NCBI GenBank assembly: GCA_023409755.1
Contig: JAEYRA010000059.1
Location: 1 to 20,819, forward strand
Length of the DNA: 20,819 nt
Direction of reading: 5' to 3'
Source: Bacillota bacterium
GTDB lineage: Bacteria > Bacillota > Clostridia > Christensenellales > UMGS416
A model generated the notes under the pieces. The model had not been told where the DNA came from and did not search any database. It saw nothing but the letters and a program-made list of their open reading frames with translations. The position numbers and the translations under genes are program-made. Positions 1 through 7,351 of the stretch are shown here, piece by piece (the first letter of the stretch is position 1; each line of letters opens with the position of its first letter).

Positions 1-767
1 TGCACCAGCACAAAGAGTCCAAACCCCAGGAAGTACCCAAACACAATCTCGTAACGCCGGATGGGGGTGGTCAACAGACGCTCCAGCGTGCCGCTGATCC
101 GCTCCCGCAGGAAGGCCACCCCCGCCAGCAGAAAGACAAAAAAGAAGATGAAGAAACCCATCATCAGCGGCGCAATGCTGTCAAAGGTCGTCATGTCGTC
201 GGCACCATTGAGGAAGCTGTACTCGACCGACGTCAGGCTAAGGCTTGGCGCTTGCGCGGAGATGTCAATCTCCGGCACTGTGATGACATTGGCACCATTG
301 GCTTTGAGTGCCTGCATCAATTGCTGGCGCACCTGCAGCAGAATGCTCTGTTGGAGGGTCAGCACCTTCTCCTCCAGGCTCTCCTGCGCATGCTGTTTGG
401 AGTAGCTGGCAATGGCCGTGGCAAGCGCCTTTTTCACCGATGCCGTCACCATGCTCTGGGAGCCTTCCACATACACGGTGACCGTCGGCTCATCGTAAAC
501 AACAACACCGTCGGTGCGGTTGTAGCGCAGTTCTTCCAGCGCGGCGTCGAGGTCGTCAATCGGTGTGACGTCGGCTTCCTCGACGATAGCGCTCTGCATC
601 GGCTCCGGCAGAGACAGGGTGAGCACCTGGGGTCGGAACGCGTCGATGCTCAAGATCTCATGGAGCAGAAAAATGGCCATCAACGGCGCGACGAGGAGCA
701 GCGCCAGCGTGCGCCGGTCCTTCACGATCTGCCGCACAACCCTGCCAGCAACCACAAAACTATTCAT
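1..767 (-). CDS. ABC-2 type transporter permease, C-terminus cut by the window edge
   Basis: Membrane subunit of an ABC exporter, partner of the ATPase encoded just upstream. The visible 255 codons begin MNSFVVAGRVVRQIVKDRR. A first membrane segment (about residues 21-38, rich in Leu/Ala/Val) is followed by a large non-membrane region to about residue 190. A second hydrophobic segment (FFIFFFVFLLAGVAFLRE) then leads into the loop RISGTLERLLTTPIRRYE. That loop, with its ERLLTTP core, is typical of the ABC-2 membrane family (NatB/YhaP/DrrB-like, ABC2_membrane_3 architecture), where it couples to the ATPase. The start codon lies inside the ATPase stop region (an 8-base overlap), and GGGGAAGGAA precedes it, so the two genes are translationally coupled. 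The substrate cannot be told; drugs, lipids, sodium and peptides are all possible for this family. The gene runs off the left edge; no frameshift is seen. Confidence 0.9.
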   Translation of the reverse strand, partial: MNSFVVAGRVVRQIVKDRRTLALLLVAPLMAIFLLHEILSIDAFRPQVLTLSLPEPMQSAIVEEADVTPIDDLDAALEELRYNRTDGVVVYDEPTVTVYVEGSQSMVTASVKKALATAIASYSKQHAQESLEEKVLTLQQSILLQVRQQLMQALKANGANVITVPEIDISAQAPSLSLTSVEYSFLNGADDMTTFDSIAPLMMGFFIFFFVFLLAGVAFLRERISGTLERLLTTPIRRYEIVFGYFLGFGLFVLV

Positions 768-1509
768 GTTCCTTCCCCTGCCCTTCCGTAACCCCGCTGA
801 ACCGCAAGAACGCTTCCTCGATGTCCGCCGTTCCCGTCTGGGCCAGCAGGTCGCTCAATGTCCCATTGGCAATGATCTGCCCTTCCCGCATCAACACGAT
901 TCGGTCGCAACGGGACGCCTCGTCCATCACATGGGTGGTGGCGAGGATGGTGCAACCCTGGGCTTTGAGGGTTTCAAACTCCCCCCAGAACTTCCGGCGA
1001 AGCACCGGGTCCATCCCTACGGTTGGCTCATCCAGAAGGAGCAGGCGCGGGTGATTGATGAGCGCGATCGCCAAAGAGAGCCTGCGCTTCATGCCGCCGG
1101 AGAATTGGCGGACCGGTTTCTTCCGGTGTTCGGCCAGGTCCACAAACTCCATCAGTTCCCCCGCACGGCGCTTTGCCTCCGCCCTCCGAATGCCCAGCAC
1201 CCTGCCGAAGAAGAGCAGGTTTTCCATGGCAGTCAGGTCCTCATAAAGCGCGTCATTCTGGGCCATGTACCCAATGGCCGCCATGGACGCCAGCGAGGGC
1301 ACTTGGTTTTGAAAGACGGTGATGGAGCCGACTTGAAACGGAACCGCACCGCATACGGACTTAACAAGCGTCGTCTTGCCCGAGCCTGAAGGGCCCAGGA
1401 GCCCCACAATCTGACCCGCAGGGATGGAGACACTCAACTGCGGCAGCACGATCTGACTGCCAAATTGCACCCGAAGCCCCTCAATGTGTATAGCAACCTT
1501 TTCGTCCAT
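760..1509 (-). CDS. ABC transporter ATP-binding protein (ABC-2 exporter ATPase)
   Basis: A 249-residue ATPase that powers the adjoining permease. Visible motifs in order: Walker A GPSGSGKT at residues 39-46, Q-loop region near 80 (YMAQNDALYED), ABC signature FSGGM near 134, Walker B LLLLDEPTVGMD near 155-166, and H-loop TTHVMDE near 190. The layout is that of CcmA/NatA-like exporter ATPases (COG1131). An in-frame GTG lies 15 bases further upstream, but it falls inside the ribosome binding site GGAGGGG, so ATG at 1509 is the better start. The gene is first in a two-gene unit with the permease and sits 60 bases behind a near-consensus promoter embedded in an inverted repeat, suggesting repressor or activator control. 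No regulator gene is in the window. The family assignment is secure; the substrate is unknown. Confidence 0.95.
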   Translation of the reverse strand: MDEKVAIHIEGLRVQFGSQIVLPQLSVSIPAGQIVGLLGPSGSGKTTLVKSVCGAVPFQVGSITVFQNQVPSLASMAAIGYMAQNDALYEDLTAMENLLFFGRVLGIRRAEAKRRAGELMEFVDLAEHRKKPVRQFSGGMKRRLSLAIALINHPRLLLLDEPTVGMDPVLRRKFWGEFETLKAQGCTILATTHVMDEASRCDRIVLMREGQIIANGTLSDLLAQTGTADIEEAFLRFSGVTEGQGKEHE

Positions 1510-1534
1510 GGCACTCCCCTCCACACAAACGGTA

Positions 1535-1579
1535 ATACTATCAGAACCCTTACGGTTCTTTCGGTTCTCATTATAGTAT
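1535..1579. promoter_or_regulatory. Nested inverted repeat overlapping the ABC promoter (candidate operator)
   Basis: The outer arms ATACTAT (1535-1541) and ATAGTAT (1573-1579) are exact reverse complements. Inside them AGAACC (1543-1548) is complementary to two copies of GGTTCT (1554-1559 and 1563-1568). One outer arm overlaps the -10 box, and the inner arms span the likely transcription start. The position suits a dimeric repressor or activator site such as those of GntR/YtrA or MerR regulators, which often control small ABC exporters. The identity of the regulator is inference. The inner pair would also form a small hairpin at the 5' end of the transcript. Confidence 0.55.
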
Positions 1580-1597
1580 GCGGAGGATCGACGTCAA
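1570..1597 (-). promoter_or_regulatory. Strong sigma-A-type promoter of the ABC exporter operon
   Basis: On the minus strand TTGACG (1597-1592) and TATAAT (1575-1570) are separated by 16 bases. This is near-consensus and points to the ATPase start at 1509, with transcription expected to begin near 1560-1563. It lies between the pduL terminator and the ABC genes, so the exporter is a separate unit. Confidence 0.8.
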
Positions 1598-1636
1598 GCG
1601 GACATTTATTCTCCAAACCCTATCCGGCAACGACAA

Positions 1637-1669
1637 AACCCCCTGTCAATACCGCATTGACAGGGGGTT
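1637..1669 (-). terminator. Rho-independent terminator after pduL
   Basis: A perfect 14-bp stem, AACCCCCTGTCAAT (1637-1650) with its exact complement (1656-1669), has a 5-base loop. On the minus strand it is followed by a short T run (GGTTTTG). It lies 66 bases past the pduL stop and closes the long operon before the ABC promoter. Confidence 0.85.
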
Positions 1670-1735
1670 GAGGAAACCGCTCCATTCCGGTCACAAGCGC
1701 CTTGCCAGGCGCACACGCTGAAACACGTAGAGGAT

Positions 1736-2320
1736 TTATTTCTTCGCCACGATGACGCCGGGGCAGCCATTGCGCGGGATGAGCGCAGCGTTGGCTTCGT
1801 CGGTGTCCACATGCATGGCCAGGGCAAACTTGGGGCTGACGCGCACCACGACGTCGCCGAAGGTCAGCGCACGCTCGGTCTCCACCCGCACTTCCACGAT
1901 CTGCTTGTCCTGCACGCCGAGCTTCTCAGCATCCTCAGGGCGCATGTGGATGTGCCGCTTGGCGGCGATCAGGCCTTCTTTGACCTCCACCGTGCCGCAG
2001 GGGCCGCTGAGGGTGAAAGCAGGGGTGCCATCCACATCGCCGGACTCCCGCACGACGGTGGGGATGCCCAGGGTAAAGCTGTCAGTCACCGAGACTTCCA
2101 CCTGGGTGGCGGGGCGCTCAGGGCCCAGGATGGCGACGTTCTTGAAGGTGCTCTTGGGGCCTATCACATCAACGCGCTCCTCCGACAGGAACTGACCGGG
2201 CTGGGAGAGATCGCGCTTGAAGGTCAGCGTCTTGCCAGGGCCGAAGAGGGCTTCCACATCGGCCTTGCACAGGTGCACATGGCGGGCGGATACTTCCACC
2301 AGAAATTCATTGTCTTGCAT
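1736..2320 (-). CDS. pduL: Phosphate propanoyltransferase / phosphotransacylase, PduL type
   Basis: A 194-residue enzyme that interconverts acyl-CoA plus phosphate with acyl-phosphate plus CoA; acetyl- or propionyl-CoA are the known family substrates. Zinc-binding histidine motifs are visible: VSARHVHL (H14, H16), AAKRHIHM (H123, H125) and AMHVDTDEANAA (H170), in the order expected for the two PduL beta-barrel halves. The protein starts almost directly at the catalytic domain. It lacks the N-terminal encapsulation peptide of microcompartment PduLs, and no shell genes are nearby, so a cytosolic Pta-like role is likely. AAAGGAG precedes the ATG. It is the last gene before a strong terminator, 21 bases after the PAP2-like gene, and no promoter of its own was seen, so it is probably transcribed with the ispA operon. 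Confidence 0.93.
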   Translation of the reverse strand: MQDNEFLVEVSARHVHLCKADVEALFGPGKTLTFKRDLSQPGQFLSEERVDVIGPKSTFKNVAILGPERPATQVEVSVTDSFTLGIPTVVRESGDVDGTPAFTLSGPCGTVEVKEGLIAAKRHIHMRPEDAEKLGVQDKQIVEVRVETERALTFGDVVVRVSPKFALAMHVDTDEANAALIPRNGCPGVIVAKK

Positions 2321-2341
2321 GGGTGTACTCCTTTGTGTTTA

Positions 2342-2788
2342 TTAAAGATAAAAGGCGATGGCCACGACGATGCCCAGCAGGCTGCCGGCCAGCACCTCCC
2401 TTGGCTGATGCCCCAATAGTTCCTTGAGTTTGACCTGATTGATGTAGTGCTCGGAGAAGAACGTCTCCACGATGTCATTGAGAAGCGTCGCCTGGGAGCC
2501 GGCAGCCCGCCGCACGCCGGCAGCGTCGTACATCACCACCAGTGCGAACACCGTGGCGATACCGAAAGCGACCGAGTCAAACCCGGCGACCAACCCAGCC
2601 GTGACGGCCGCGCAGGTGACCGACGACGAGTGGGCGCTGGGCATGCCGCCCGCGCCAAAGAGCCGCACCCAATCCCACCGCTTCTGAAAGATCAGCGTCA
2701 GGATGAGCTTAATGACCTGCGCTGTGAGCCATGCGGTGATGGCCGGCAGAAAGATTGGATTGTGAACGATCTGGTCGAAATACTTCAT
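2342..2788 (-). CDS. Divergent PAP2-family membrane protein (YuiD/DUF212)
   Basis: A small (148-residue) integral membrane protein of the DUF212 family, related to PAP2 acid phosphatases and annotated as YuiD in Bacillus. Visible features: a membrane segment near residues 13-33, the phosphatase-like motif GGMPSAHSSS near 47-56, two further hydrophobic stretches, GHQPREVLAG near 126-135 and a C-terminal membrane segment ending at FYL. The Ser-His and His-Gln motifs match the phosphate-binding residues of the PAP2 fold, but the substrate is unproven. Its place directly after ispA (8-base gap, AAGGGG binding site overlapping the ispA stop) suggests a link to polyprenyl phosphate metabolism. That link is inferred from context only. 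Confidence 0.88.
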   Translation of the reverse strand: MKYFDQIVHNPIFLPAITAWLTAQVIKLILTLIFQKRWDWVRLFGAGGMPSAHSSSVTCAAVTAGLVAGFDSVAFGIATVFALVVMYDAAGVRRAAGSQATLLNDIVETFFSEHYINQVKLKELLGHQPREVLAGSLLGIVVAIAFYL

Positions 2789-2796
2789 AGGACCCC

Positions 2797-3678
2797 TTAG
2801 CTTTTTCTATCCAATATATACTGGGCCAAGCGGCGGAAAAAGTCAACGTTTTCCCACCCCTCCAGGGCATCCTTGGCGCGCTGGCACTCCTCTCGTGCCA
2901 AGGTGCGCGCGCCGCTCAGCCCATGCAGGGTGACATAGGTCGTCTTGTGGGCCAGGTCGTCCTTGCCGATGGACTTGCCAAGGGTCTGTTCACTGCCCTC
3001 CCGGTCCAGAATGTCGTCGGTGATCTGGAAGAGCATGCCCAAATGGCGGCCATACCGCTCCATGTCGGAGAGGAAGCCCTCCTCCACCCCGCCCAAGCGC
3101 AAGCCCGCGCCGATGGCGGCCAGCAGCAAGGCACCGGTCTTCTTCTCATGCATGCGGCGCAGTGCCTGTCCATCGGCAAAGCTGCCGGTGGCGGCCAGGT
3201 CCAGTGTCTGCCCGCCCACCATGCCGGTGCCGCCCGCCGCCTGGGCGATGCACCGTGCAGCCGCCACGGCACGCTCCCCCTGCTGGGCACAGGCGTCCAG
3301 CATCTCCTCAAAAGCCAGATTGAGCAGACCATCGCCAGCCAGGATGGCGTTGGCCTCGCCATAGACGACATGGTTGGTGGGCTTGCCGCGGCGCAGTATG
3401 TCGTTGTCCATAGCGGGAAGGTCGTCGTGGATGAGCGAATAGGCGTGAATCATCTCCAGCGCCCGGGCGAAGGGCATGGCATCGCCACGGGCACGCCCGG
3501 CCCGCTGGGCCGCCGCCAGCAGAAGCGCCCCGCGGATGCGTTTGCCGCCAGCCAGCAGGCTATAGGCCATGGCTTCGGCCAGCGGCTCGGGCACGTCGTC
3601 CAGGGCCTCCATCCGCTCCCGCAGGGAACGGTCGATGGCCGTGGCGTAGCCCTTGAGTTCATTCTCCACCAAGGTCAT
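2797..3678 (-). CDS. ispA: Polyprenyl (farnesyl/geranylgeranyl) diphosphate synthase
   Basis: An all-trans short-chain isoprenyl diphosphate synthase that condenses IPP with allylic diphosphates to make FPP or GGPP for quinone, undecaprenyl and other isoprenoid pathways. The first Asp-rich motif DDLPAMD is at residues 85-91 and the second, DDILD, near 220. LLAGGKRIRG (about 41-50) is the conserved IPP-binding loop and GGQTLDL is also present. At 293 residues the length is normal. The ATG at 3678 lies only 3 bases after GGAGG. A TTG six bases further downstream (3672) has better spacing, and a TTG at 3696 is also in frame, so the first residues are uncertain. It overlaps xseB by 20 bases, as in the classic xseB-ispA arrangement. 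The usual next gene, dxs, is replaced here by the PAP2-like gene. Confidence 0.95.
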   Translation of the reverse strand: MTLVENELKGYATAIDRSLRERMEALDDVPEPLAEAMAYSLLAGGKRIRGALLLAAAQRAGRARGDAMPFARALEMIHAYSLIHDDLPAMDNDILRRGKPTNHVVYGEANAILAGDGLLNLAFEEMLDACAQQGERAVAAARCIAQAAGGTGMVGGQTLDLAATGSFADGQALRRMHEKKTGALLLAAIGAGLRLGGVEEGFLSDMERYGRHLGMLFQITDDILDREGSEQTLGKSIGKDDLAHKTTYVTLHGLSGARTLAREECQRAKDALEGWENVDFFRRLAQYILDRKS

Positions 3679-3913
3679 CGTCCTCCGCTGTGTCAAACGC
3701 TACCTCTCGCATCGCATCGCCCTCACCGGTGAGCTTCATCACCTTCGCCCGCACCTGTTCGAGCTTCCCACGGCAGAGCTTGGTGAGCGCCAGCCCTTCC
3801 TCATAGAGGGCGGCTGTTTCATCCAGGGAGAGTTTGCCCGTTTCCATGCGCCGTACAATCTCTTCCAGGCGCGTCAACGCCTCTTCAAAGGCCGGTTGTT
3901 GTTTCTTTGCCAT
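3659..3913 (-). CDS. xseB: Exodeoxyribonuclease VII small subunit
   Basis: Small subunit of exonuclease VII, which with XseA degrades single-stranded DNA to short oligonucleotides. This 84-residue protein carries the family signature FEEALTRLEEIVRRMETGKLS, here cited by its ends FEEAL and GKLS, followed by LDETAALYEEGLALTKLCR, a predicted helical hairpin. The start at 3913 (MAKKQQ) is preferred: AGAGGA lies 10 bases before it, whereas the ATG at 3925 abuts that site with no spacing. It overlaps the 3' end of xseA by 29 bases and the start of ispA by 20, so all three are translationally coupled. Confidence 0.94.
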   Translation of the reverse strand: MAKKQQPAFEEALTRLEEIVRRMETGKLSLDETAALYEEGLALTKLCRGKLEQVRAKVMKLTGEGDAMREVAFDTAEDDDLGGE

Positions 3914-5117
3914 TCGTTTCACCATCCTCTGCTATGACAGCCTCGCGGCTGCCGTCGGCCATACGAAGCACCACCGGGTCGTTGGGGTTGAGTTCCGCCA
4001 CGCCGGTGGCGTAGCTGCCCCGCTGCGGCATCCACACCGCCGCGTAACCCCGCTGCAGCACCAGCGCGGGGTTCATGCCCACAAGCCGGCTGCCCATGTG
4101 CTCCACCTGGGTCTGGGCGGTCTCCATCCGGCGTGCCATGGCGCCGTCCAGCCGCTCCCGCAGGCTGTCGAGCCGCAGCAGGCCATCGGTGGCGCGGTTC
4201 ATCGGGCTTTGCATGGCCACCGTTCGCTCCAGTAGGCGGAGTTCATTCTCTCGCAGGGCCAGCTGACCCAACATGGACTGCCGCAGCCGGGCCGAGAGTT
4301 CAGTCACCTGCCGCAGACGCTGCTGGGTGTCGGGCACCGCAAGCTCGGCAGCTTCCGAAGGAGTGGCTGCCCGCACGTCGGCGGCGAAGTCCGCCAGTGA
4401 AAAATCTGTCTCGTGCCCCACGGCGCTGATGACCGGAAGGGCGCTTTCGACGACCGCCCGCACCACCTGCTCGTCGTTGAACTCCCACAGGTCCTCAAAG
4501 GAGCCGCCGCCCCGGCCGACGATGAGCACATCGACGTTCCCCCGGGCGTTGAAGGCGCGGATGCCGGCGGCAATCTCTGCAGCGGCACCCTCCCCCTGCA
4601 CGCGCACGGGGTACAGCACGACCTGCGTGCGGGGGCTGCGGCGGCCGATGATACGGATGATATCCCGTATGACGGCACCGGTGGGCGAGGTAACGACGCC
4701 GATGCGCTCCGGCATGGGCGGCAGGGGGCGCTTGCGCTCCGCATCGAAGTACCCCAACGCCTGGAACCGCGCCTTGCGCTGCTCAAAAAGCAGGAACAAG
4801 TCGCCAACGCCATCGGCCTTGACGCGCTTGACGTAGTAATTGATCTGCCCCTGCTCGGCATAGTAGGAGAGCCGCCCTGTCACCGTGACGCGCTGGCCTT
4901 CGGCAATCTTCTGGCCGAATGCCTGGTCCTGCCGGAAGTAGACGCACCGCAGCAGCGATCGTTCGTCCTTCAGGGCAAAGTACATGTGCCCCGTCGCTGA
5001 CCGTCGCAGGTCAGAGATCTCGCCTCGTACCTGCAGGTTCTGGAGCATGGGCTGGCTGTCAAAGGTACGCTTGACAAACTCCCCCACCTCCGAGACGGTA
5101 AAGACCCAATCAGCCAT
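3885..5117 (-). CDS. xseA: Exodeoxyribonuclease VII large subunit
   Basis: Catalytic large subunit of exonuclease VII. This 410-residue protein has the N-terminal OB-fold (about residues 1-100, including VRGEISDLRRSATGHMYF) that binds single-stranded DNA. The central catalytic domain has VVTSPTGAVIRDI, the glycine-rich GRGGGSFEDLWEFNDE and SAVGHETDFSLADFAAD, all hallmarks of the family. A long helical region follows, and the C-terminal LVGMNPALVLQRGYA motif completes it. Length is normal. The ATG lies within the last codons of folD (8-base overlap), with GGAGG 12 bases upstream inside folD, and the gene overlaps xseB downstream. Confidence 0.97.
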   Translation of the reverse strand: MADWVFTVSEVGEFVKRTFDSQPMLQNLQVRGEISDLRRSATGHMYFALKDERSLLRCVYFRQDQAFGQKIAEGQRVTVTGRLSYYAEQGQINYYVKRVKADGVGDLFLLFEQRKARFQALGYFDAERKRPLPPMPERIGVVTSPTGAVIRDIIRIIGRRSPRTQVVLYPVRVQGEGAAAEIAAGIRAFNARGNVDVLIVGRGGGSFEDLWEFNDEQVVRAVVESALPVISAVGHETDFSLADFAADVRAATPSEAAELAVPDTQQRLRQVTELSARLRQSMLGQLALRENELRLLERTVAMQSPMNRATDGLLRLDSLRERLDGAMARRMETAQTQVEHMGSRLVGMNPALVLQRGYAAVWMPQRGSYATGVAELNPNDPVVLRMADGSREAVIAEDGETNGKETTTGL

Positions 5118-5958
5118 GGGTACGGGCGGCCTCCAGCGTGTTTTCCAGCAGCATGGCGCGGGTCATGGGGCCCACGCCGCCGGGCACCGGGGTGATGTAG
5201 CTCGCCACTGCCGCGGCGGAATCATAGTCCACATCGCCGACCAGCACGTCGTTTACCCGGTTGATGCCCACATCGATGACGACGGCCCCGGGCTTGACCA
5301 TGTCCCCGGTGACAAAACCCGGCTTGCCGATGGCCGCCACCAGAATGTCGGCCTGCCGGGTCATCTCCGACAGGTTTTGGGTGCGGGAGTGGCAGATCGT
5401 CACCGTGGCGTTGGCAGCCAGCAGCAGGTTGGCCATGGGCTTGCCCACGATGTTGCTGCGCCCTAGCACCACCGCGTGCTTGCCAGCCACCTCGATGCCG
5501 GCGTTCTGCAGCATCCACATCACGCCTTTGGGCGTGCAGGGGGCCAGTGTCTTGCCGCCGGTCACCAGCAGCCCCACGTTGATGAGGTGGAATCCATCCA
5601 CGTCCTTCTTCGGGTCGATGCGCTCGATGACCGCCGCTTCATCTAGGTGCTTGGGCAGAGGCAGCTGTACCAGCATACCGTGGATACGGCTGTCGGCGTT
5701 CAGCCGGTCGATGAGCGTCAAAAGAGTCTCCATCGTCGTGTCAGCGGGCAGGCGATAGACCTCCGAGTGGAACCCCACCAGCCCGCAGTCCCGCTCCTTG
5801 CTGTTTACATAAGCCTGGGAAGCCGGGTCATCGCCCACCAGCACCACCGCAAGCCCGGGCTGCAGCCCGCGCTCGGCCTGCAGCTGTGCTGCTTCCGCCT
5901 TGATACGCCGCCGAATTTCCTTCGCCGCGGCCTTGCCGTCCAATACCGTCGCTGCCAT
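5110..5958 (-). CDS. folD: Bifunctional methylenetetrahydrofolate dehydrogenase / cyclohydrolase
   Basis: Converts 5,10-methylene-THF to 10-formyl-THF with NADP, feeding purine and formyl-Met synthesis in one-carbon metabolism. The 282-residue length is typical. Visible motifs: the catalytic Tyr-Lys pair in SQAYVNSKE (Y50, K54), GMLVQLPLPKHLDE, DPKKDVDGFH, the nucleotide-binding GRSNIVGKPMANLL and the C-terminal PVPGGVGPMTRAML. The reading frame stays open about 56 codons further upstream, but that extension overlaps the preceding gene and has no homology. AGAGGTG sits at the correct distance from ATG 5958, which I take as the start. The 11-base gap after the TsaD-like gene and the overlap with xseA indicate a shared transcript. 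Confidence 0.97.
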   Translation of the reverse strand: MAATVLDGKAAAKEIRRRIKAEAAQLQAERGLQPGLAVVLVGDDPASQAYVNSKERDCGLVGFHSEVYRLPADTTMETLLTLIDRLNADSRIHGMLVQLPLPKHLDEAAVIERIDPKKDVDGFHLINVGLLVTGGKTLAPCTPKGVMWMLQNAGIEVAGKHAVVLGRSNIVGKPMANLLLAANATVTICHSRTQNLSEMTRQADILVAAIGKPGFVTGDMVKPGAVVIDVGINRVNDVLVGDVDYDSAAAVASYITPVPGGVGPMTRAMLLENTLEAARTHG

Positions 5959-5969
5959 GGAAGTCACCT

Positions 5970-6908
5970 CTATCGTAAAAATTGTTGGCCGAGAAATGCC
6001 ACGCCCACCGCGTTGTCTGACGACAGGCGCGGCGGAGCAAAACAGGCCCGCAGACCTGCCGCTGTCAAACTCTCCATCATCCGCGCCCGCAACAGGCGGT
6101 TGGATGCCACGCCGCCAATGAAGCACACGGTCATAAGCCCCTCCTGCCGGGCGGCGTGGGTGGCCATGGCCGCGAACGTCCCCGCCAGGCAGACCAGCAG
6201 CTCATGGGCCACATCGGCACGGTCGGCACCGCCGGCCAGCAGCCGCTGGGCCGCAGCCTCCGCGCCGGAGAGGTTGCACTGGGTACCAATCACCTTGGCC
6301 TTGATGGCACCGGAGATGCGACCGGAGGACGCATGCGCAATCTCCTCCAGCGCGGGGCCGGCCGGGAACCCCAACCCCATAGCCACGCCCACACGGTCGA
6401 CGAGCTGACCAGCGTGCAAATCCAGCGTGCCGCCCACAAGATCCAGGGCATAGCCCCGCTCCCCCGGCACGGCCCGAATGAGCTCCGTGGTGCCGCCGGA
6501 TAGGTGGAACGCCAAAAAAGGTTCGTCGGCGGGGAGGTCGTCCGTGGTGAACGCCGCCGCGGCGATGTGCCCTTCCTGGTGGGTTGTCTCAAACAGCGGC
6601 AGGCCAAGGGCCGCCGCCAGGGACCGGGCCAGTCCATGGCCCGCGGTGAACACCGGCATGTAGGAACCGTCCACTGGCCGGGGCCGGGTGCTGACGGCAA
6701 TGGCCTGCCACCCACGATGGTGGGCGTCCACCCGCTCCATCAACTCCGGCAGGTTTTGTACATGCTGAAACAGGGCCTTCGACTGCTGAAGACCCCGTTC
6801 GCCCTGCGGCACACGTAGAACGATGCGGCAATCGTCCAGCACCTCAGGCCCATCCACCACCGCGATCGAGGTGGTGTAACAGCTGGTGTCTAGTCCGAGG
6901 ACGGACAT
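5970..6908 (-). CDS. TsaD/Kae1-like (M22, glycoprotease-fold) paralogue
   Basis: A 312-residue protein of the ASKHA superfamily, related to TsaD, the enzyme subunit that makes the t6A modification of tRNA. It opens with MSVLGLDTSCYTTSIAVVDG, where true TsaD has SCDET. The metal-binding HxxxH is present as THQEGHIAAA (H110, H114), followed by HLSGGTTEL, GGTLDLHAGQLVDRVG and the C-terminal FIGGVASNRLL and SSDNAVGVAFLG, whose Asp is the third metal ligand. The protein is shorter than TsaD and differs at the N-terminal motif, so it is more likely a clostridial paralogue of unknown function than the t6A enzyme itself. The ATG at 6908 overlaps the last codons of nusB without a strong binding site, suggesting coupled translation. 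An upstream in-frame extension was rejected because it lies wholly within nusB. Confidence 0.85.
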   Translation of the reverse strand: MSVLGLDTSCYTTSIAVVDGPEVLDDCRIVLRVPQGERGLQQSKALFQHVQNLPELMERVDAHHRGWQAIAVSTRPRPVDGSYMPVFTAGHGLARSLAAALGLPLFETTHQEGHIAAAAFTTDDLPADEPFLAFHLSGGTTELIRAVPGERGYALDLVGGTLDLHAGQLVDRVGVAMGLGFPAGPALEEIAHASSGRISGAIKAKVIGTQCNLSGAEAAAQRLLAGGADRADVAHELLVCLAGTFAAMATHAARQEGLMTVCFIGGVASNRLLRARMMESLTAAGLRACFAPPRLSSDNAVGVAFLGQQFLR

Positions 6909-7342
6909 GGCGCGGTACCGTGCTGCTTCAATATCGTGGAGAGAACCCCGTTGAGGAAGGTGCCCGAATGGTCGGTGGAGTATTGCTTTGCCAGCTCCAC
7001 ACATTCGTTGATCGTCACAGCACCCGGGATGTCCTCCCGGCAGTCAATCTCATAGACGCCAAGGCGCAGGAGGGCACGATCGACCCGCGGGATGCGAGTG
7101 ACCTTCCAGCCGACGGCCGCCTCTTCGATGGTGGCGTCAATGTCGGCCTGATGCTCGCAAACCCCATCCAGCACGGCGTCGATGTACTGGTTGTCGTCGT
7201 CGTTCAGGTCGGCACGCGACAGGATCTCATTGTCCAATATGGTTTCATCTAGGGTCATGGCGTTGCCGTCGCTGTCGCAGTCCATCATGTCCCAGCGGTA
7301 CAGCAGCATAAACGCCGATTCCCGGGCTTTCTTTCTACTCAT
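6890..7342 (-). CDS. nusB: Transcription antitermination factor NusB
   Basis: An RNA-binding antitermination protein that with NusE (S10) binds boxA of rRNA leaders. The 150-residue all-alpha protein shows MSRKKARESAFMLLYRWD at the N-terminus. The typical signature follows: WKVTRIPRVDRALLRLGVYE, then IPGAVTINECVELAKQYS and TFLNGVLSTI. An acidic insertion at about residues 24-50 (DSDGNAM and DLNDDDN) is within family variation. GAGGA lies 6 bases before the ATG, and the gene follows the DUF2273 gene by 9 bases. The Asp23-to-nusB-to-folD order is conserved in many Firmicutes. Confidence 0.96.
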   Translation of the reverse strand: MSRKKARESAFMLLYRWDMMDCDSDGNAMTLDETILDNEILSRADLNDDDNQYIDAVLDGVCEHQADIDATIEEAAVGWKVTRIPRVDRALLRLGVYEIDCREDIPGAVTINECVELAKQYSTDHSGTFLNGVLSTILKQHGTAPCPSSD

Positions 7343-7351
7343 TCATCGTCC

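Noticed and set aside
5959..6126. An N-terminal extension of FolD upstream of 5958.
   Set aside because: It overlaps the TsaD-like gene, lacks homology, and a good ribosome site stands before ATG 5958.
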